Translations under genes and position numbers: made by a program
The notes under the pieces: model-generated
Seen by the model: only the letters and a program-made list of their open reading frames with translations
Database searches by the model: none
What the model was told of the DNA's origin: nothing
Origin: a virus
Virus record (IMG/VR): IMGVR_UViG_3300030380_001290
Location: 1 to 35,724 of that record
Strand: one strand, 5' to 3'
Length of the DNA stretch: 35,724 nucleotides
In this document: positions 23,571 through 31,734 of the stretch, one piece after another
Layout of the letters: each line of letters begins with the position of its first letter
Position numbering within the stretch: the first letter of the stretch is position 1

Positions 23571-24386
23571 CTATGTATTGTTATCTAAGACTTCATAGAT
23601 ACCATTGTTATCAATAACAACAGCACCCATTGACATCATAGAGGTTGCAAGATGTGATGCTTTCTGCGGAACATAGTTAAGTTCTGTAGAAACATCTGAG
23701 TTTACTCCTAAACCAACAGCAGAAGTATGATATGCCATACTCTTACCTGCGGCTACTGCGGCAGTTGAGAATATCTTGAATCCAAGAAATTCTTTCATAG
23801 TCATACCACCTGCAAATGGTAGATTTTGCTCACCAACAAAATCTGAAGATGCAAATTCTGTTATTGAAAATAAATCAGCATATCCTTTCGGATGCATTGC
23901 TAGATAACGACCACCATCTTCTGGAATGTTTGCAGTTCCAAAAGTTTCAAATAAAGTAAGTAAGTCTGCTTTTTCAACAGCACCACTTGTATCATGTATT
24001 TGAGTTGAGTTTGCACCTGCATCCATAGCAGTAATCAACAATTCATCTGTTTTACGTCCTAAAGCGGCGGCGGCTGATTGTGCTACTGCCTGACGCTCAT
24101 CGATATTTGTCTTCAATTCATCTAGCTTGTCTATATATTCAGCCGCATAAAAATCAGACATTGTTGCTTCCACAGTTGTATGTGCAAGTTCCATAGGGGT
24201 TACGTCACCATTACGTGACTTAGTTGAAGCAGAACCAGTTCCTATTTTCTGAAAGCGAACAACGCTACCACGAACATTACCAACACTACGTACAGTATTC
24301 CTTAACTTAGAACCCATACGCTGATAAGCCATGTGAACTTCAGACTCAAACTGCTTAATGAAAGCGACATCTATTGTATTCGCCAT
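23571..24386 (-). CDS. Major capsid protein
   Basis: This 271-residue protein forms the icosahedral shell. It opens with MANTIDVAFIKQFESEVHMA and an N-arm-like helix, has the region DVTPMELAHTTVEATMSDFY (about 60-79), an Ala-rich spine-helix-like stretch (QAVAQSAAAALGRKTDELLI, about 99-118) and the P-domain-like MHPKGYADLFS and GGMTMKEFLGFKIFSTAAVA, then a closing strand with VIDNNGIYEVLDN. The Ala-rich helix, the 'lamhPkgyadL' string and location after the scaffold fit the HK97-fold capsids of this phage type. No protease gene is present, as expected for a scaffold-based podovirus. Confidence 0.9.
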   Translation of the reverse strand: MANTIDVAFIKQFESEVHMAYQRMGSKLRNTVRSVGNVRGSVVRFQKIGTGSASTKSRNGDVTPMELAHTTVEATMSDFYAAEYIDKLDELKTNIDERQAVAQSAAAALGRKTDELLITAMDAGANSTQIHDTSGAVEKADLLTLFETFGTANIPEDGGRYLAMHPKGYADLFSITEFASSDFVGEQNLPFAGGMTMKEFLGFKIFSTAAVAAGKSMAYHTSAVGLGVNSDVSTELNYVPQKASHLATSMMSMGAVVIDNNGIYEVLDNNT

Positions 24387-24497
24387 TTTAAGCTCCTATT
24401 AAAAGTTTACATTTAACAGATTATCCACTTTTTGCTTCATCCAGTTATCCATCAGGGCTGTCAGCTACAGAGGGTCATACTATCTATTTGCCATTTA
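24387..24497. other. 111-base gap before the capsid gene
   Basis: No convincing gene lies here. It contains the capsid ribosome binding site (GGAGC reading leftward near 24392) and a 17-codon leftward frame at 24399-24452 that I cannot support as a gene. A capsid promoter could lie here but I see no consensus elements. Confidence 0.5.
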
Positions 24498-25010
24498 TTA
24501 CAGAGAATGGCAACGTACAAAATGAAAACAATCGTAATTATTTACATTTATTGGGGTATTTTCTACTTTAAAACCCAAAAATTTTAACCAATCTATTGTT
24601 TTTTTATTTTTAGCAGGAACAATATTTTCTAACATATCATAGTTTATCATAAGCCAATCAATAATTTCTTTGCTTATTTTGCAAAAAGAAAATTGATATT
24701 TTGATAACATTTCACTGCCTAACATCCAAATTGTACCTGCATTGATATCTAAATCATTATCAATATCCGCAACACCAAACATGGCAATAGGCTCATCTAT
24801 ATATAAAACTGTAAATACATAACTGTCTTTTTCTTTTATAGGCTGATGTAATGCCATAAAAGGAGTAACTCTGTGAATAAAACATTCAAACAAATCTTCT
24901 TTTCTTAATTTATTTTGAAGATATTGGGCATGTTTGTAAGTAGAAGATACAATAGAAACATGCCCTTTTTTATAAAAACAATCTTTAGTAGATTTTAGAA
25001 AATCCATCAT
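24498..25010 (-). CDS. GNAT-fold-like protein, T7 gp13-type
   Basis: This 170-residue protein has the layout of small phage acetyltransferase-like proteins related to T7 internal protein gp13: a strand-helix opening, then VLYIDEPIAMFGVADIDNDL (about 68-87), WMLGSEMLSKYQFSF (about 95-109), and a C-terminal KNKKTIDWLKFLGFKVENTP (about 134-153). In GNAT proteins the last element is the 'FLeklGF' ending. The acetyl-CoA-binding P-loop (Q/RxxGxG/A) is not visible, so it may be non-catalytic. It overlaps the scaffold gene by 26 bases and has much lower G+C than the neighbours. Placed between scaffold and capsid, it probably acts in virion assembly. Confidence 0.7.
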   Translation of the reverse strand: MMDFLKSTKDCFYKKGHVSIVSSTYKHAQYLQNKLRKEDLFECFIHRVTPFMALHQPIKEKDSYVFTVLYIDEPIAMFGVADIDNDLDINAGTIWMLGSEMLSKYQFSFCKISKEIIDWLMINYDMLENIVPAKNKKTIDWLKFLGFKVENTPINVNNYDCFHFVRCHSL

Positions 25011-25680
25011 CGACCTGTTTTATAAAAGCTTTATCACGTTTTGCAGGATTCCAATACCTTTCGTCTTTCATCATACTTTGCAAATCTTCAACTGTTACAG
25101 ACTGCGATGGTTGACTATTAGATACCATAGAAGAATCTCCTACTTTATCCATTATAAATTCTAAAGCTTGTATTCCTTGAGCAGATTGCCCTAGTACAAG
25201 TATTGCATCTCCCAATTCTTCTGGAAAAAACTTATTAGCCCATAGGTCAACTGCTTCAATACGTGCATCTGCATTATCTCCAAGCTGTTGTTTTTCTTCT
25301 TCTAAATTAGGCTGAAAGCTATCTGCAAACTGTGCATACTTAGCAATACCAGACTCAAATTCTTCCTGACTATATCCATTTTCAAATGCATGATTAGCCC
25401 ACCATTGAAATAGTTCATTATCATTTATTAAAGATTCATCCACTGTTTCTGGAACTTGATAATCACCAACAGTAGCAGGTCGTGATGACAATGCTTCTGT
25501 TTCTAGTTCTTGAAGTAGGTTTGCTTTTATTTCTTCTTGGCTTGAGCCAAGTTTACTTTCAAGATTTGAATAAGAGGTAACTAAATCTTCTGGTGTTTTA
25601 AATTTTTCTGGCAACCATTCTGGTCTTGAATCAGTAGGTGCTTCTGCTGGTGCTTCCACATTATCTACAACTTCATTCAT
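24985..25680 (-). CDS. Scaffolding / capsid assembly protein
   Basis: This 231-residue protein is very acidic and helical (PAEAPTDSRPEWLPEKFKTP and on). DSRPEWLPEKFKTPEDLVTSY is the typical opening of podoviral scaffold proteins, and the following EL..YSNLESKLG..QEE region is coiled-coil-like. The C-terminal third (LQSMMKDERYWNPAKRDKAF) supplies a conserved-looking RYWNPAKRD box, probably the capsid-binding end. It would be lost from the head on packaging. Confidence 0.88.
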   Translation of the reverse strand: MNEVVDNVEAPAEAPTDSRPEWLPEKFKTPEDLVTSYSNLESKLGSSQEEIKANLLQELETEALSSRPATVGDYQVPETVDESLINDNELFQWWANHAFENGYSQEEFESGIAKYAQFADSFQPNLEEEKQQLGDNADARIEAVDLWANKFFPEELGDAILVLGQSAQGIQALEFIMDKVGDSSMVSNSQPSQSVTVEDLQSMMKDERYWNPAKRDKAFIKQVDDGFSKIY

Positions 25681-25930
25681 TATTTTTTATCCTTTGTGCA
25701 TGTTTAATTCGTTTTTCAATAATAGCAACAATAAATCGTTGCCCTTCTCTGTGACGTAGTTCGCCATCAGATGCATTTGGTCCTGATACTAAATCAAGAG
25801 TAACAGAACGCAAATAAGCTAATACTGCTTTACCAGATGGTGTATTAAATAAACTTTGAAAATTTTTAGAAATGATTTCATCATTTTCTTTACTGCGTGG
25901 AAAGCCATCAATTCCCAGATGTTGGGTCAT
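25673..25930 (-). CDS. Bbp19-like small protein
   Basis: This 85-residue protein has FQSLFNTPSGKAVLAYLRSV (about 26-45) and HREGQRFIVAIIEKRIKHAQ (about 61-80), the F.tp.G..VL..L......p.......reG.r.vv..I pattern of the Bbp19 family first named from Bordetella phage BPP-1. It lies between portal and scaffold, as in BPP-1-like phages. Function is unknown; head assembly is inferred. It overlaps the portal 3' end by 23 bases in another frame. Confidence 0.75.
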   Translation of the reverse strand: MTQHLGIDGFPRSKENDEIISKNFQSLFNTPSGKAVLAYLRSVTLDLVSGPNASDGELRHREGQRFIVAIIEKRIKHAQRIKNNE

Positions 25931-27452
25931 TCATCATACCTTGTTGCTGTTGCATTGCTATTTGTTGTTGAGCCGCCATTATTATTTGTTGTCTTTGAGC
26001 ATCATCTCTTATTAGAGAATCAGGTACACCAAACTTTTTAGCAAGATATACAGCAGTATCTTCAGATGAAACAAGTAAGTTTAATAACTCTGGGCCAAAT
26101 GTTTGCCCAACTAAACCTAGATAACGTGATACATTTGATATATCTTGATTAGCTTGTGCTTGTGCTAATGGAGATACAGAACGTATTTTAACTTCTCTTC
26201 CATTAATAGTAGGTATTTCTATGCGCCCTTGTTTCTTTAATATATGAACAACTCTTTGCAATACAGGCTGTACCATTTCAGCTTGTAATCTTCCAAAAGC
26301 AGAACCAATACGCCTTGATAAATCAGCCATACGTTCTGCAACTTCTGTAGCAGAAGCAGGTGTTTTATTTGGATCGCCAAGCATATCATTATATAAAGCA
26401 CGTTTTATATTATTTCTCATATCACCCAAAACAAGATTTGCAACATCAAAACTACCAGCAGGTCTAATTGGTTGTAATCCTTGTGAACCTTGAGCTTTAG
26501 GTATTATAGTCCCTGGAACAAGGTTTATAGTATCTGTGTTTATAACGCCATCATCGTCCATTTGATATATGCCAGAGATAGCCATCTGTGCATTTTCTAG
26601 TACAAGCTCGATAGTAAGATTAGTTGTTTTGATTGCACTTAATGCATTAATAAGTGGGCCTCTGCCATATATTTCACCTGCGGCTTTAGACCAACGAAAA
26701 CATACAAATGGATTAGAACCTGTTCCAGTAAATTGTTCTTGATGTATTAATTCTTGTTTCATTCTATCAATTACAAAATAATCATATCTTTCTTCATTTT
26801 TCTTTTGATAGTTTCTACAAATAACTTCTAAAATTTTTGCTTTTTCTTCTGGCGTTGATTCGATTGCTTTACGTACTTTTTCAAGTATATTTGCTTTTGG
26901 ATATGCGATAGGTATGTCGATATATTTAAGTTCGCGTTCCCGATAAACGTGGTCAATGTTATCATCAGGCCCAGTATCCAACATAACAGATGGTAATGGA
27001 ATTGCATTAAAACGGACTGGATTAATTGCATTGCCTTCTTGGACAAGTAAGATGCCTGTGCCAACAGCCAAATCCATAAAGCTTTCATGTATTTCCTGAC
27101 CAAAGTTAGAGTTTTGAATAACTTCAAATACATATTCTGTAACCTCATCTAGCTGATTATTTACTGCATCTTGCTCTTCTTTTGGAACTTCTGAACCAGC
27201 AATAAAGTCAGCCCAACGAGCAAAGTTAGGAACAAGACCAGATTGCAAACGAGATGCAAACTCTTGTGTACCAACAACTGCTGTCTCGTCAAATATCTTA
27301 TCATCTCTTCTTTGCCCTACTGCTTCTGTAAAAAAACTTTTACGCATAGGTAAAGCATACTCATAACATTCTTCATATAAAGGCTCAAAATAAGAACGAT
27401 GTGTTTTAGCACGTTCGTATTTTTGCAACATGTTTTCAGCTAATTTATCCAT
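25908..27452 (-). CDS. Portal (head-to-tail connector) protein
   Basis: This 514-residue protein begins MDKLAENMLQKYERAKTHRS and continues in the pattern of the T7 gp8/BPP-1 type portals: YEYALPMRKSFF (about 28-39), FASRLQSGLVPNFARWADF (about 64-82), AVGTGILLVQEGNA (about 130-143), FVCFRWSKAAGEIYGRGP (about 250-267) and a glutamine-rich C-terminal end (QQIIMAAQQQIAMQQQQGMM). It forms the dodecameric ring for DNA passage and motor docking. TAATG overlap with the gene upstream. Confidence 0.93.
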   Translation of the reverse strand: MDKLAENMLQKYERAKTHRSYFEPLYEECYEYALPMRKSFFTEAVGQRRDDKIFDETAVVGTQEFASRLQSGLVPNFARWADFIAGSEVPKEEQDAVNNQLDEVTEYVFEVIQNSNFGQEIHESFMDLAVGTGILLVQEGNAINPVRFNAIPLPSVMLDTGPDDNIDHVYRERELKYIDIPIAYPKANILEKVRKAIESTPEEKAKILEVICRNYQKKNEERYDYFVIDRMKQELIHQEQFTGTGSNPFVCFRWSKAAGEIYGRGPLINALSAIKTTNLTIELVLENAQMAISGIYQMDDDGVINTDTINLVPGTIIPKAQGSQGLQPIRPAGSFDVANLVLGDMRNNIKRALYNDMLGDPNKTPASATEVAERMADLSRRIGSAFGRLQAEMVQPVLQRVVHILKKQGRIEIPTINGREVKIRSVSPLAQAQANQDISNVSRYLGLVGQTFGPELLNLLVSSEDTAVYLAKKFGVPDSLIRDDAQRQQIIMAAQQQIAMQQQQGMMNDPTSGN

Positions 27453-27670
27453 TATATTGTATCGCTATAATATCCAAGGCCACCACGATTACTTGTTAAT
27501 AAAGAACGTAATCCAGCACCACCACGCATTCTTCTTACTCTTTGCTCTAATGCTTCAGCTTTATTATCTGCTATCTTCCTACGTTCAGCCGCTTCTTGGT
27601 CTCTTCTCATTGATTCAACATTAGGGTCAACTGCTGGTCTTGATGGCCCTCTCGACCTTGATAAACACAT
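27452..27670 (-). CDS. Small Arg-rich protein between terminase and portal
   Basis: This 72-residue protein has a charged helical middle (RRDQEAAERRKIADNKAEAL, about 22-41) and an Arg/Gly end (RRMRGGAGLRSLLTSNRGG). Short proteins ending in an 'RRGRxSLLT' type motif occur at this point in many podoviruses with no known role. It shares its stop with the portal start (TAATG). Confidence 0.7.
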   Translation of the reverse strand: MCLSRSRGPSRPAVDPNVESMRRDQEAAERRKIADNKAEALEQRVRRMRGGAGLRSLLTSNRGGLGYYSDTI

Positions 27671-27681
27671 ATTAAGCTCCT

Positions 27682-29202
27682 TTACATTCTAGCCCATAAT
27701 CCTTGTCTACGCTTTCTAGGTTGTCTTGTAAAGACATCGTATTCTCTTTTTGCTTGAAAAGCACCTTTAGTTATATTGGTATTATGCATAACTTGTCTGC
27801 CCTCACCTGCTCCTAGCATAAGATATTGCAGAGCATCATGTATGTGAGAGTAATGATTTTTTTCTGGCTTGTCATCAAATCTTTCTCCAGAAACCTGCAA
27901 CCTTCTATATTGATATCCACCTTCAAAACCTTTTATGATATTACGACATCTTGGATCTATAAGAAGACCAGACTGTCCTTCTATCATTCGATTTAATGGA
28001 GATTGAACGGATTCAAGTCTTAAAGATACATCATTAGAAGGCGCAGGTCTGGCAAGTAAACCTGCTCCACGTAAAATCTGAAAGGGAGTAGATTCGTCAG
28101 TTTGTGCACGAAAATCACCAGCAGGATCACCAAATATAATAGCTTCACACATACTATATCGTGTTGCTAATTCTTGTCTTAATATTTCAGAAAACTTTAC
28201 AATGCCCATATCAAAAGCAACTATCTCTTGTAATATGAGCCATCTACCTCTTATCTTTTGACCAAACACACAAGCAGGAGTAAGGCCAAAATCAATACCA
28301 ATATAAACAGGTATGGAGGCGGCAACTGGTATTTCTTCTTTGGCAACATGGACATCAGGTGCAAACATGGGATAAATGGGTTTGCCATCTTGAATACTCC
28401 CTAACTTATTCATTACATAAACATCAATCCAACTTTTTGTTTTACCTTGTACAATATTAGGATAATAGTCTTCTCTCATGTTTGTTATGTTTTCAGCTTT
28501 AGAATTTTTTATATATTCTAATACATTTCCCTCATTATCTTTTTTTTCTACCATTCCAGAAGGTTGTGTGAAGAACTGCCAGTTATTAGGTTTAACTAAC
28601 ATCTTTGCTTCTTCTTTAGCAATGTGGTCTGGAACTGGTACTTCACCTGACATAATAGGCCACCAATGGTCTTCTTCTGGTGCATTAGTATCACAGATTA
28701 AACCTGTCCAAGTACATCCACCATCTTTCATAGAAGGGAAACGACCTACACGCATAGAAGCCGCATCAATAATACTCTTACTTACTTCTCTTGCTTCATT
28801 AACCCAAACGCCAGTAACCTCTAAAGACAAAAGTTTCTTTACATCTTCTGGCCTATCAAGAGCTAAAAATATAACTTCAATATCTAAATCATGTGTTTGT
28901 ATCTTATGTGTGTAAGGAACAGACCAGTTGAACTTCCCCCAGACATGTTCTGGAAACCAATCAAGCCATGTTTTTATTGTCGTAGTTCTTAGTTGTGGAT
29001 TAGTATTACGTATGATTGCCCATCTTGAACGTCTTATTCCATCAGCATTTGGCTCTTGAGCTAATGCTCTTCTGAATATTTCTACACAACAAGCAACAGA
29101 TTTACCACTTCCAACTGGACCACGAATGCCACGAAAGAAGCTATTATCTTTCATAAAATCTTTTATTATTTGCCCATCAGGTTTATACTTAAAGGCGGTC
29201 AT
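27682..29202 (-). CDS. terL: Terminase large subunit
   Basis: This 506-residue packaging motor combines an ATPase and a nuclease. Walker A GPVGSGKS is at residues 28-35 and Walker B (EVTGVWVNEA) at about 128-137 with E136 as the likely catalytic carboxylate. The nuclease residues are D304 in YIGIDFGLTPA, D359 in IIFGDPAG and D456 in HIHDALQYL, the RNase-H-like triad. Conserved LQxT- or R-finger-type features are consistent with podoviral TerL (T7 gp19/BPP-1 type). It follows the 64-residue gene with a 14-base overlap and precedes the portal cassette. Confidence 0.96.
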   Translation of the reverse strand: MTAFKYKPDGQIIKDFMKDNSFFRGIRGPVGSGKSVACCVEIFRRALAQEPNADGIRRSRWAIIRNTNPQLRTTTIKTWLDWFPEHVWGKFNWSVPYTHKIQTHDLDIEVIFLALDRPEDVKKLLSLEVTGVWVNEAREVSKSIIDAASMRVGRFPSMKDGGCTWTGLICDTNAPEEDHWWPIMSGEVPVPDHIAKEEAKMLVKPNNWQFFTQPSGMVEKKDNEGNVLEYIKNSKAENITNMREDYYPNIVQGKTKSWIDVYVMNKLGSIQDGKPIYPMFAPDVHVAKEEIPVAASIPVYIGIDFGLTPACVFGQKIRGRWLILQEIVAFDMGIVKFSEILRQELATRYSMCEAIIFGDPAGDFRAQTDESTPFQILRGAGLLARPAPSNDVSLRLESVQSPLNRMIEGQSGLLIDPRCRNIIKGFEGGYQYRRLQVSGERFDDKPEKNHYSHIHDALQYLMLGAGEGRQVMHNTNITKGAFQAKREYDVFTRQPRKRRQGLWARM

Positions 29203-29383
29203 TATTATCTACACCAAACTTAATCATGCGCTCTACAACATCTGGACCAATAGTATTGATAACTTTATCAGCTTCAGTATCAGTACAAAATTCTTTTGGA
29301 TGGTGCACTAAATGAACTTTCTTAACAACCTGCCTAAGTATATCCCTTTCTTCTTTCTTTAAAGAATGCAAAAAATAACTCAT
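29189..29383 (-). CDS. Small hypothetical protein before TerL
   Basis: This 64-residue protein, MSYFLHSLKKEERDILRQVV and ending GVDNNDRL, is helical and charged. It overlaps the terminase start by 14 bases, and its own start overlaps the preceding stop (ATGA). No family is recognised; the position suggests a packaging or head function. Confidence 0.65.
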   Translation of the reverse strand: MSYFLHSLKKEERDILRQVVKKVHLVHHPKEFCTDTEADKVINTIGPDVVERMIKFGVDNNDRL

Positions 29384-29625
29384 CGATATGCCTTTGTTTT
29401 TTTAGCTACATTTTTAGGTTGCTTACTAAACTGTTTGCCTTTTCTTATAGCTTTACGTTTGGCCGCAGTTGAGGCGGCATACTCTTGGGAGGATAAAGAT
29501 TTTATTGCCGCCTCTGGGAGATAGCGTTCACCTGTTGCTTTCGAGCCTTGAGTAGAAGGCTTGCCTGACTTGGTGCGCCATTTCTGTTTTGTCCAGTTTA
29601 CTAATGAGCGTTGAGGAGCTTTCAC
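29380..29625 (-). CDS. Small basic hypothetical protein (GTG start)
   Basis: This 81-residue protein begins at GTG 29625, overlapping the upstream stop (GTGA). It has RSLVNWTKQKWRTKSGKPST, then SKATGERYLPEAAIKSLSSQ and a Lys-rich end KQPKNVAKKTKAYR. Similar KWRTKSGKPST...GERYLP proteins are familiar from marine phage head regions, function unknown. No ATG lies in frame upstream that fits better. Confidence 0.72.
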   Translation of the reverse strand: MKAPQRSLVNWTKQKWRTKSGKPSTQGSKATGERYLPEAAIKSLSSQEYAASTAAKRKAIRKGKQFSKQPKNVAKKTKAYR

Positions 29626-29789
29626 GAAGTATATCCTCCTCCTGCTTTCTTGTAGGCTTTGGCAAGCATCTGCGCTTTACGAGCAGACCATTGACCACTA
29701 GCACCACCTTTGTTACCTGCTTTAATGCGTTGAAAGATTCTTCTTCTCATTGCAGGTTTAGTATAATTTCCAGCCGCATTAACTGCCAT
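29622..29789 (-). CDS. Small basic hypothetical protein, DUF5872-like
   Basis: This 55-residue protein has MRRRIFQRIKAGNKGGASGQ and then WSARKAQMLAKAYKKAGGGY. The stretch GxKGG..GQWSARKAQMLA..YK.AGGGY recurs in marine phage proteins I recall as DUF5872. Function is unknown; it looks nucleic-acid-binding. ATG 29789 lies inside the end of the gene upstream (11-base overlap). Confidence 0.7.
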   Translation of the reverse strand: MAVNAAGNYTKPAMRRRIFQRIKAGNKGGASGQWSARKAQMLAKAYKKAGGGYTS

Positions 29790-30102
29790 TTAAAGACCCA
29801 TATTGTTTTTTTGCAGACTTTAATACATCACTTGTTGCACTTGATGGTATTTGTTTTAATAAACTTTGAGCTAATGTAACTGTGTTTGTTCCAGTTTTTC
29901 CATCTGTCATTGTGTGCTTAAATCCAAGTTCTTTTAATTTTTTTCTTAAAAGTTTAACTTCTTTTGTATAATGTTGTTGAGGTCTTGTTTCTTTTGTATC
30001 AGAAACTTCTGCAACAACAGACCTTGCAAGTTTCAATAAAGAAGCACGACTTGGTGGGTTTGGTGCTTTTTTATCTCTACCCATTTGACCTTTAGTATTC
30101 AT
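29779..30102 (-). CDS. Basic hypothetical protein
   Basis: This 107-residue protein starts MNTKGQMGRDKKAPNPPSRA, with helical RKKLKELGFKHTMTDGKTGT and an end in SLNGS. It is Lys/Ser/Thr-rich and not recognised. It overlaps its neighbours by 1 base (upstream TAATG) and 11 bases (downstream). A role in the head or in DNA binding is inferred from charge and context. Confidence 0.6.
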   Translation of the reverse strand: MNTKGQMGRDKKAPNPPSRASLLKLARSVVAEVSDTKETRPQQHYTKEVKLLRKKLKELGFKHTMTDGKTGTNTVTLAQSLLKQIPSSATSDVLKSAKKQYGSLNGS

Positions 30103-30191
30103 TAGTATCCCCTAGAATATTTTCCAGCAGGTATTGGTTTTGCTGGTTTTTTCTTTTTAGCTTTAGATGGTGTACGTTTCTTTTGCATCAT
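30102..30191 (-). CDS. Very small Lys-rich protein
   Basis: This 29-residue protein, MMQKKRTPSKAKKKKPAKPI and ending PAGKYSRGY, contains twelve Lys/Arg. Start overlaps the upstream stop and stop overlaps the next ATG (TAATG), so it sits in a continuous coupled chain. It is plausible as a real peptide but too short for homology. Confidence 0.5.
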   Translation of the reverse strand: MMQKKRTPSKAKKKKPAKPIPAGKYSRGY

Positions 30192-30334
30192 TTCATTTTC
30201 GCTTTCATAATTCTTTGTTGTAATGCTTTAGGCAATGTCTTCTGCTTACCAGTCAACATTGACTTCTTAGCCGCTTTCTTTTTTGCTGTTGGTCTTCCAA
30301 CTTGTGAACCATAAGTTCCTTTTCCCATAGGCAT
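30188..30334 (-). CDS. Small basic hypothetical protein
   Basis: This 48-residue protein begins MPMGKGTYGSQVGRPTAKKK and continues with a Lys-rich helix (LTGKQKTLPKALQQRIMKAK). Short MPMGKGTYGxQxGRPxKK-type openings are common in marine phage proteins of unknown role. GGAG is upstream of ATG 30334. Confidence 0.6.
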   Translation of the reverse strand: MPMGKGTYGSQVGRPTAKKKAAKKSMLTGKQKTLPKALQQRIMKAKMK

Positions 30335-30345
30335 ATTAATCTCCT

Positions 30346-30495
30346 TTATTTGCCAAAATTTTTCATAGCTTTTTTATGCGATGCAGAAAATGACATTCCA
30401 GATTTCATGTCCTTAATCATCGAGTTCATATGTTTTTTAGTATGATGTTTTTTATGTTTTGCTAATGTTGAACGCTGTCGTTTAGTAAGTTCCAT
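30346..30495 (-). CDS. Small basic His/Lys-rich protein
   Basis: This 49-residue protein, MELTKRQRSTLAKHKKHHTK and onward with KSGMSFSASHKKAMKNFGK, has eight Met and many Lys/His. ATG 30495 overlaps the stop of the DUF6321-like gene (TAATG). KxxMxxFSxSHxxAMK-type proteins are familiar from marine phages; function is unknown. Confidence 0.6.
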   Translation of the reverse strand: MELTKRQRSTLAKHKKHHTKKHMNSMIKDMKSGMSFSASHKKAMKNFGK

Positions 30496-30791
30496 TATGC
30501 TCTTGCCTTATTTCGTTTTGTAATAGCTCTTGCCTTTGCTCTAGCATCAGCAGAACTAGATGCACCCCAAGCTCTAAGCGATAATAATTTTCTAGTAGGT
30601 CTACCTTTGGAATCTCTATCAGGTCCTTTATTACCAGCCATTCGAGCAAGAAAACTTGCTCTGCGAGGATTGTCTCCACTCTTTACTGGAGCTTTGAGTG
30701 TTCCTTGCTTATAAGACGCACGACCCTTTGCATTCAATCCACCTTTGGGATTCTTGCCTTCTTTTCTTTGCCATGCTGGTGTTTTAGCCAT
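30495..30791 (-). CDS. Small basic protein, DUF6321-like (right copy)
   Basis: This 98-residue protein starts MAKTPAWQRKEGKNPKGGLN with the AKGRASYKQGTLKAPVKSGD segment, then RRASFLARMAGNKGPDRDSK, matching the left copy at 6353-6544. The KNPKGGLNAKGR box is the one I associate with DUF6321 proteins of phages. The start overlaps the 302-residue gene's stop (TAATG-type single-base contact). Function is unknown; basic, possibly DNA-contacting or virion-associated. Confidence 0.75.
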   Translation of the reverse strand: MAKTPAWQRKEGKNPKGGLNAKGRASYKQGTLKAPVKSGDNPRRASFLARMAGNKGPDRDSKGRPTRKLLSLRAWGASSSADARAKARAITKRNKARA

Positions 30792-31699
30792 TATCGATTC
30801 CTTGCTCTTTTTCTTTGAGCTAGTAAAGACATATCTGGTCTTGATGTTGGTTGTTCTGTAATACGCTCTGATATAGTAGGTTTAGATGTAGGCTCTACTT
30901 GTGGCAAAAAAGAATCTGGTATGTCTGGTTTTGATATTGGAGTTGCGCTTTGCACTTCAGAAGCACCAGCAGATTTAACTAATAAATTCTTAAAACTACC
31001 CCAAACAGTACTTCTTTGTGGTGTCATAGGACCACGCAAAACAAACTCTTTAGCATTTTCTGGTATCTCTGTTTCATAAACAGTTTCTTCTACCTTTGGC
31101 TCAAGAGGAACATTAATAGAAACTTTCATTGCATCTGAACGAGATGTTCCATCTTTATTTTCTGGCATAAAGTAACCGCCCATTACTCTAGCTGGAGCAT
31201 AAATACTGCCTTCATTTGAATATTCTCTTATTGCAGTTCGAGCAAAATCAAAAAAAGAACTATCTTCATCTAAAGTGCCTTTATTTTTTTTACTGTTGGA
31301 AGAATCAAGAATATCAAAATCATAAACATCTCTTACAATATAACCATCTTTTGTTTTAATTACATTAAATGCACCAAGAGTAGTTTTAATTCTATCTCCA
31401 ATGCTATCAATATTATAATCTTTTTTAAATATATTGGTTAAATTTAAATGCTTGTTAGTATCTGAATAATCAATAAATGAAGTATCACCAACCTGCATGT
31501 TGGGGTTTGATTGTTCAATAATAAATCTTAATGTTTCGAGATACTCACCAGATACATCATTCTCGGTAACAGTAGAAGCTCCAATAAACGGAGCATACAT
31601 AGAATTAAGAACTCCACGAAGATAAAAACTATAATGCTCTGGCAATAAAGCTTTGTCCAGATTGTTGAATGTATCTCTTAGTTGTAAAAAACTTGGCAT
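30791..31699 (-). CDS. Hypothetical protein, 302 residues, packaging region
   Basis: The N-terminal part (residues 1-205; MPSFLQLRDTFNNLDKALLP, later RVMGGYFMPENKDGTSRS) looks folded, while the last 100 residues are low complexity, rich in Pro/Ser/Glu/Thr (PISKPDIPDSFLPQVEPTSK) and end in basic RKRARNR. No family is recognised. Between the small terminase/membrane gene and the small basic cluster, it could be a minor head or packaging protein; the tail could be an interaction or nuclease-accessory segment. No motif supports a catalytic role. Confidence 0.65.
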   Translation of the reverse strand: MPSFLQLRDTFNNLDKALLPEHYSFYLRGVLNSMYAPFIGASTVTENDVSGEYLETLRFIIEQSNPNMQVGDTSFIDYSDTNKHLNLTNIFKKDYNIDSIGDRIKTTLGAFNVIKTKDGYIVRDVYDFDILDSSNSKKNKGTLDEDSSFFDFARTAIREYSNEGSIYAPARVMGGYFMPENKDGTSRSDAMKVSINVPLEPKVEETVYETEIPENAKEFVLRGPMTPQRSTVWGSFKNLLVKSAGASEVQSATPISKPDIPDSFLPQVEPTSKPTISERITEQPTSRPDMSLLAQRKRARNR

Positions 31700-31734
31700 A
31701 ATAAAAAAATATTGAGCATGATTAGATTAATATG

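Noticed and set aside
24399-24452. 17-codon leftward frame before the capsid gene
   Set aside because: Too short, no ribosome binding site seen; probably chance.
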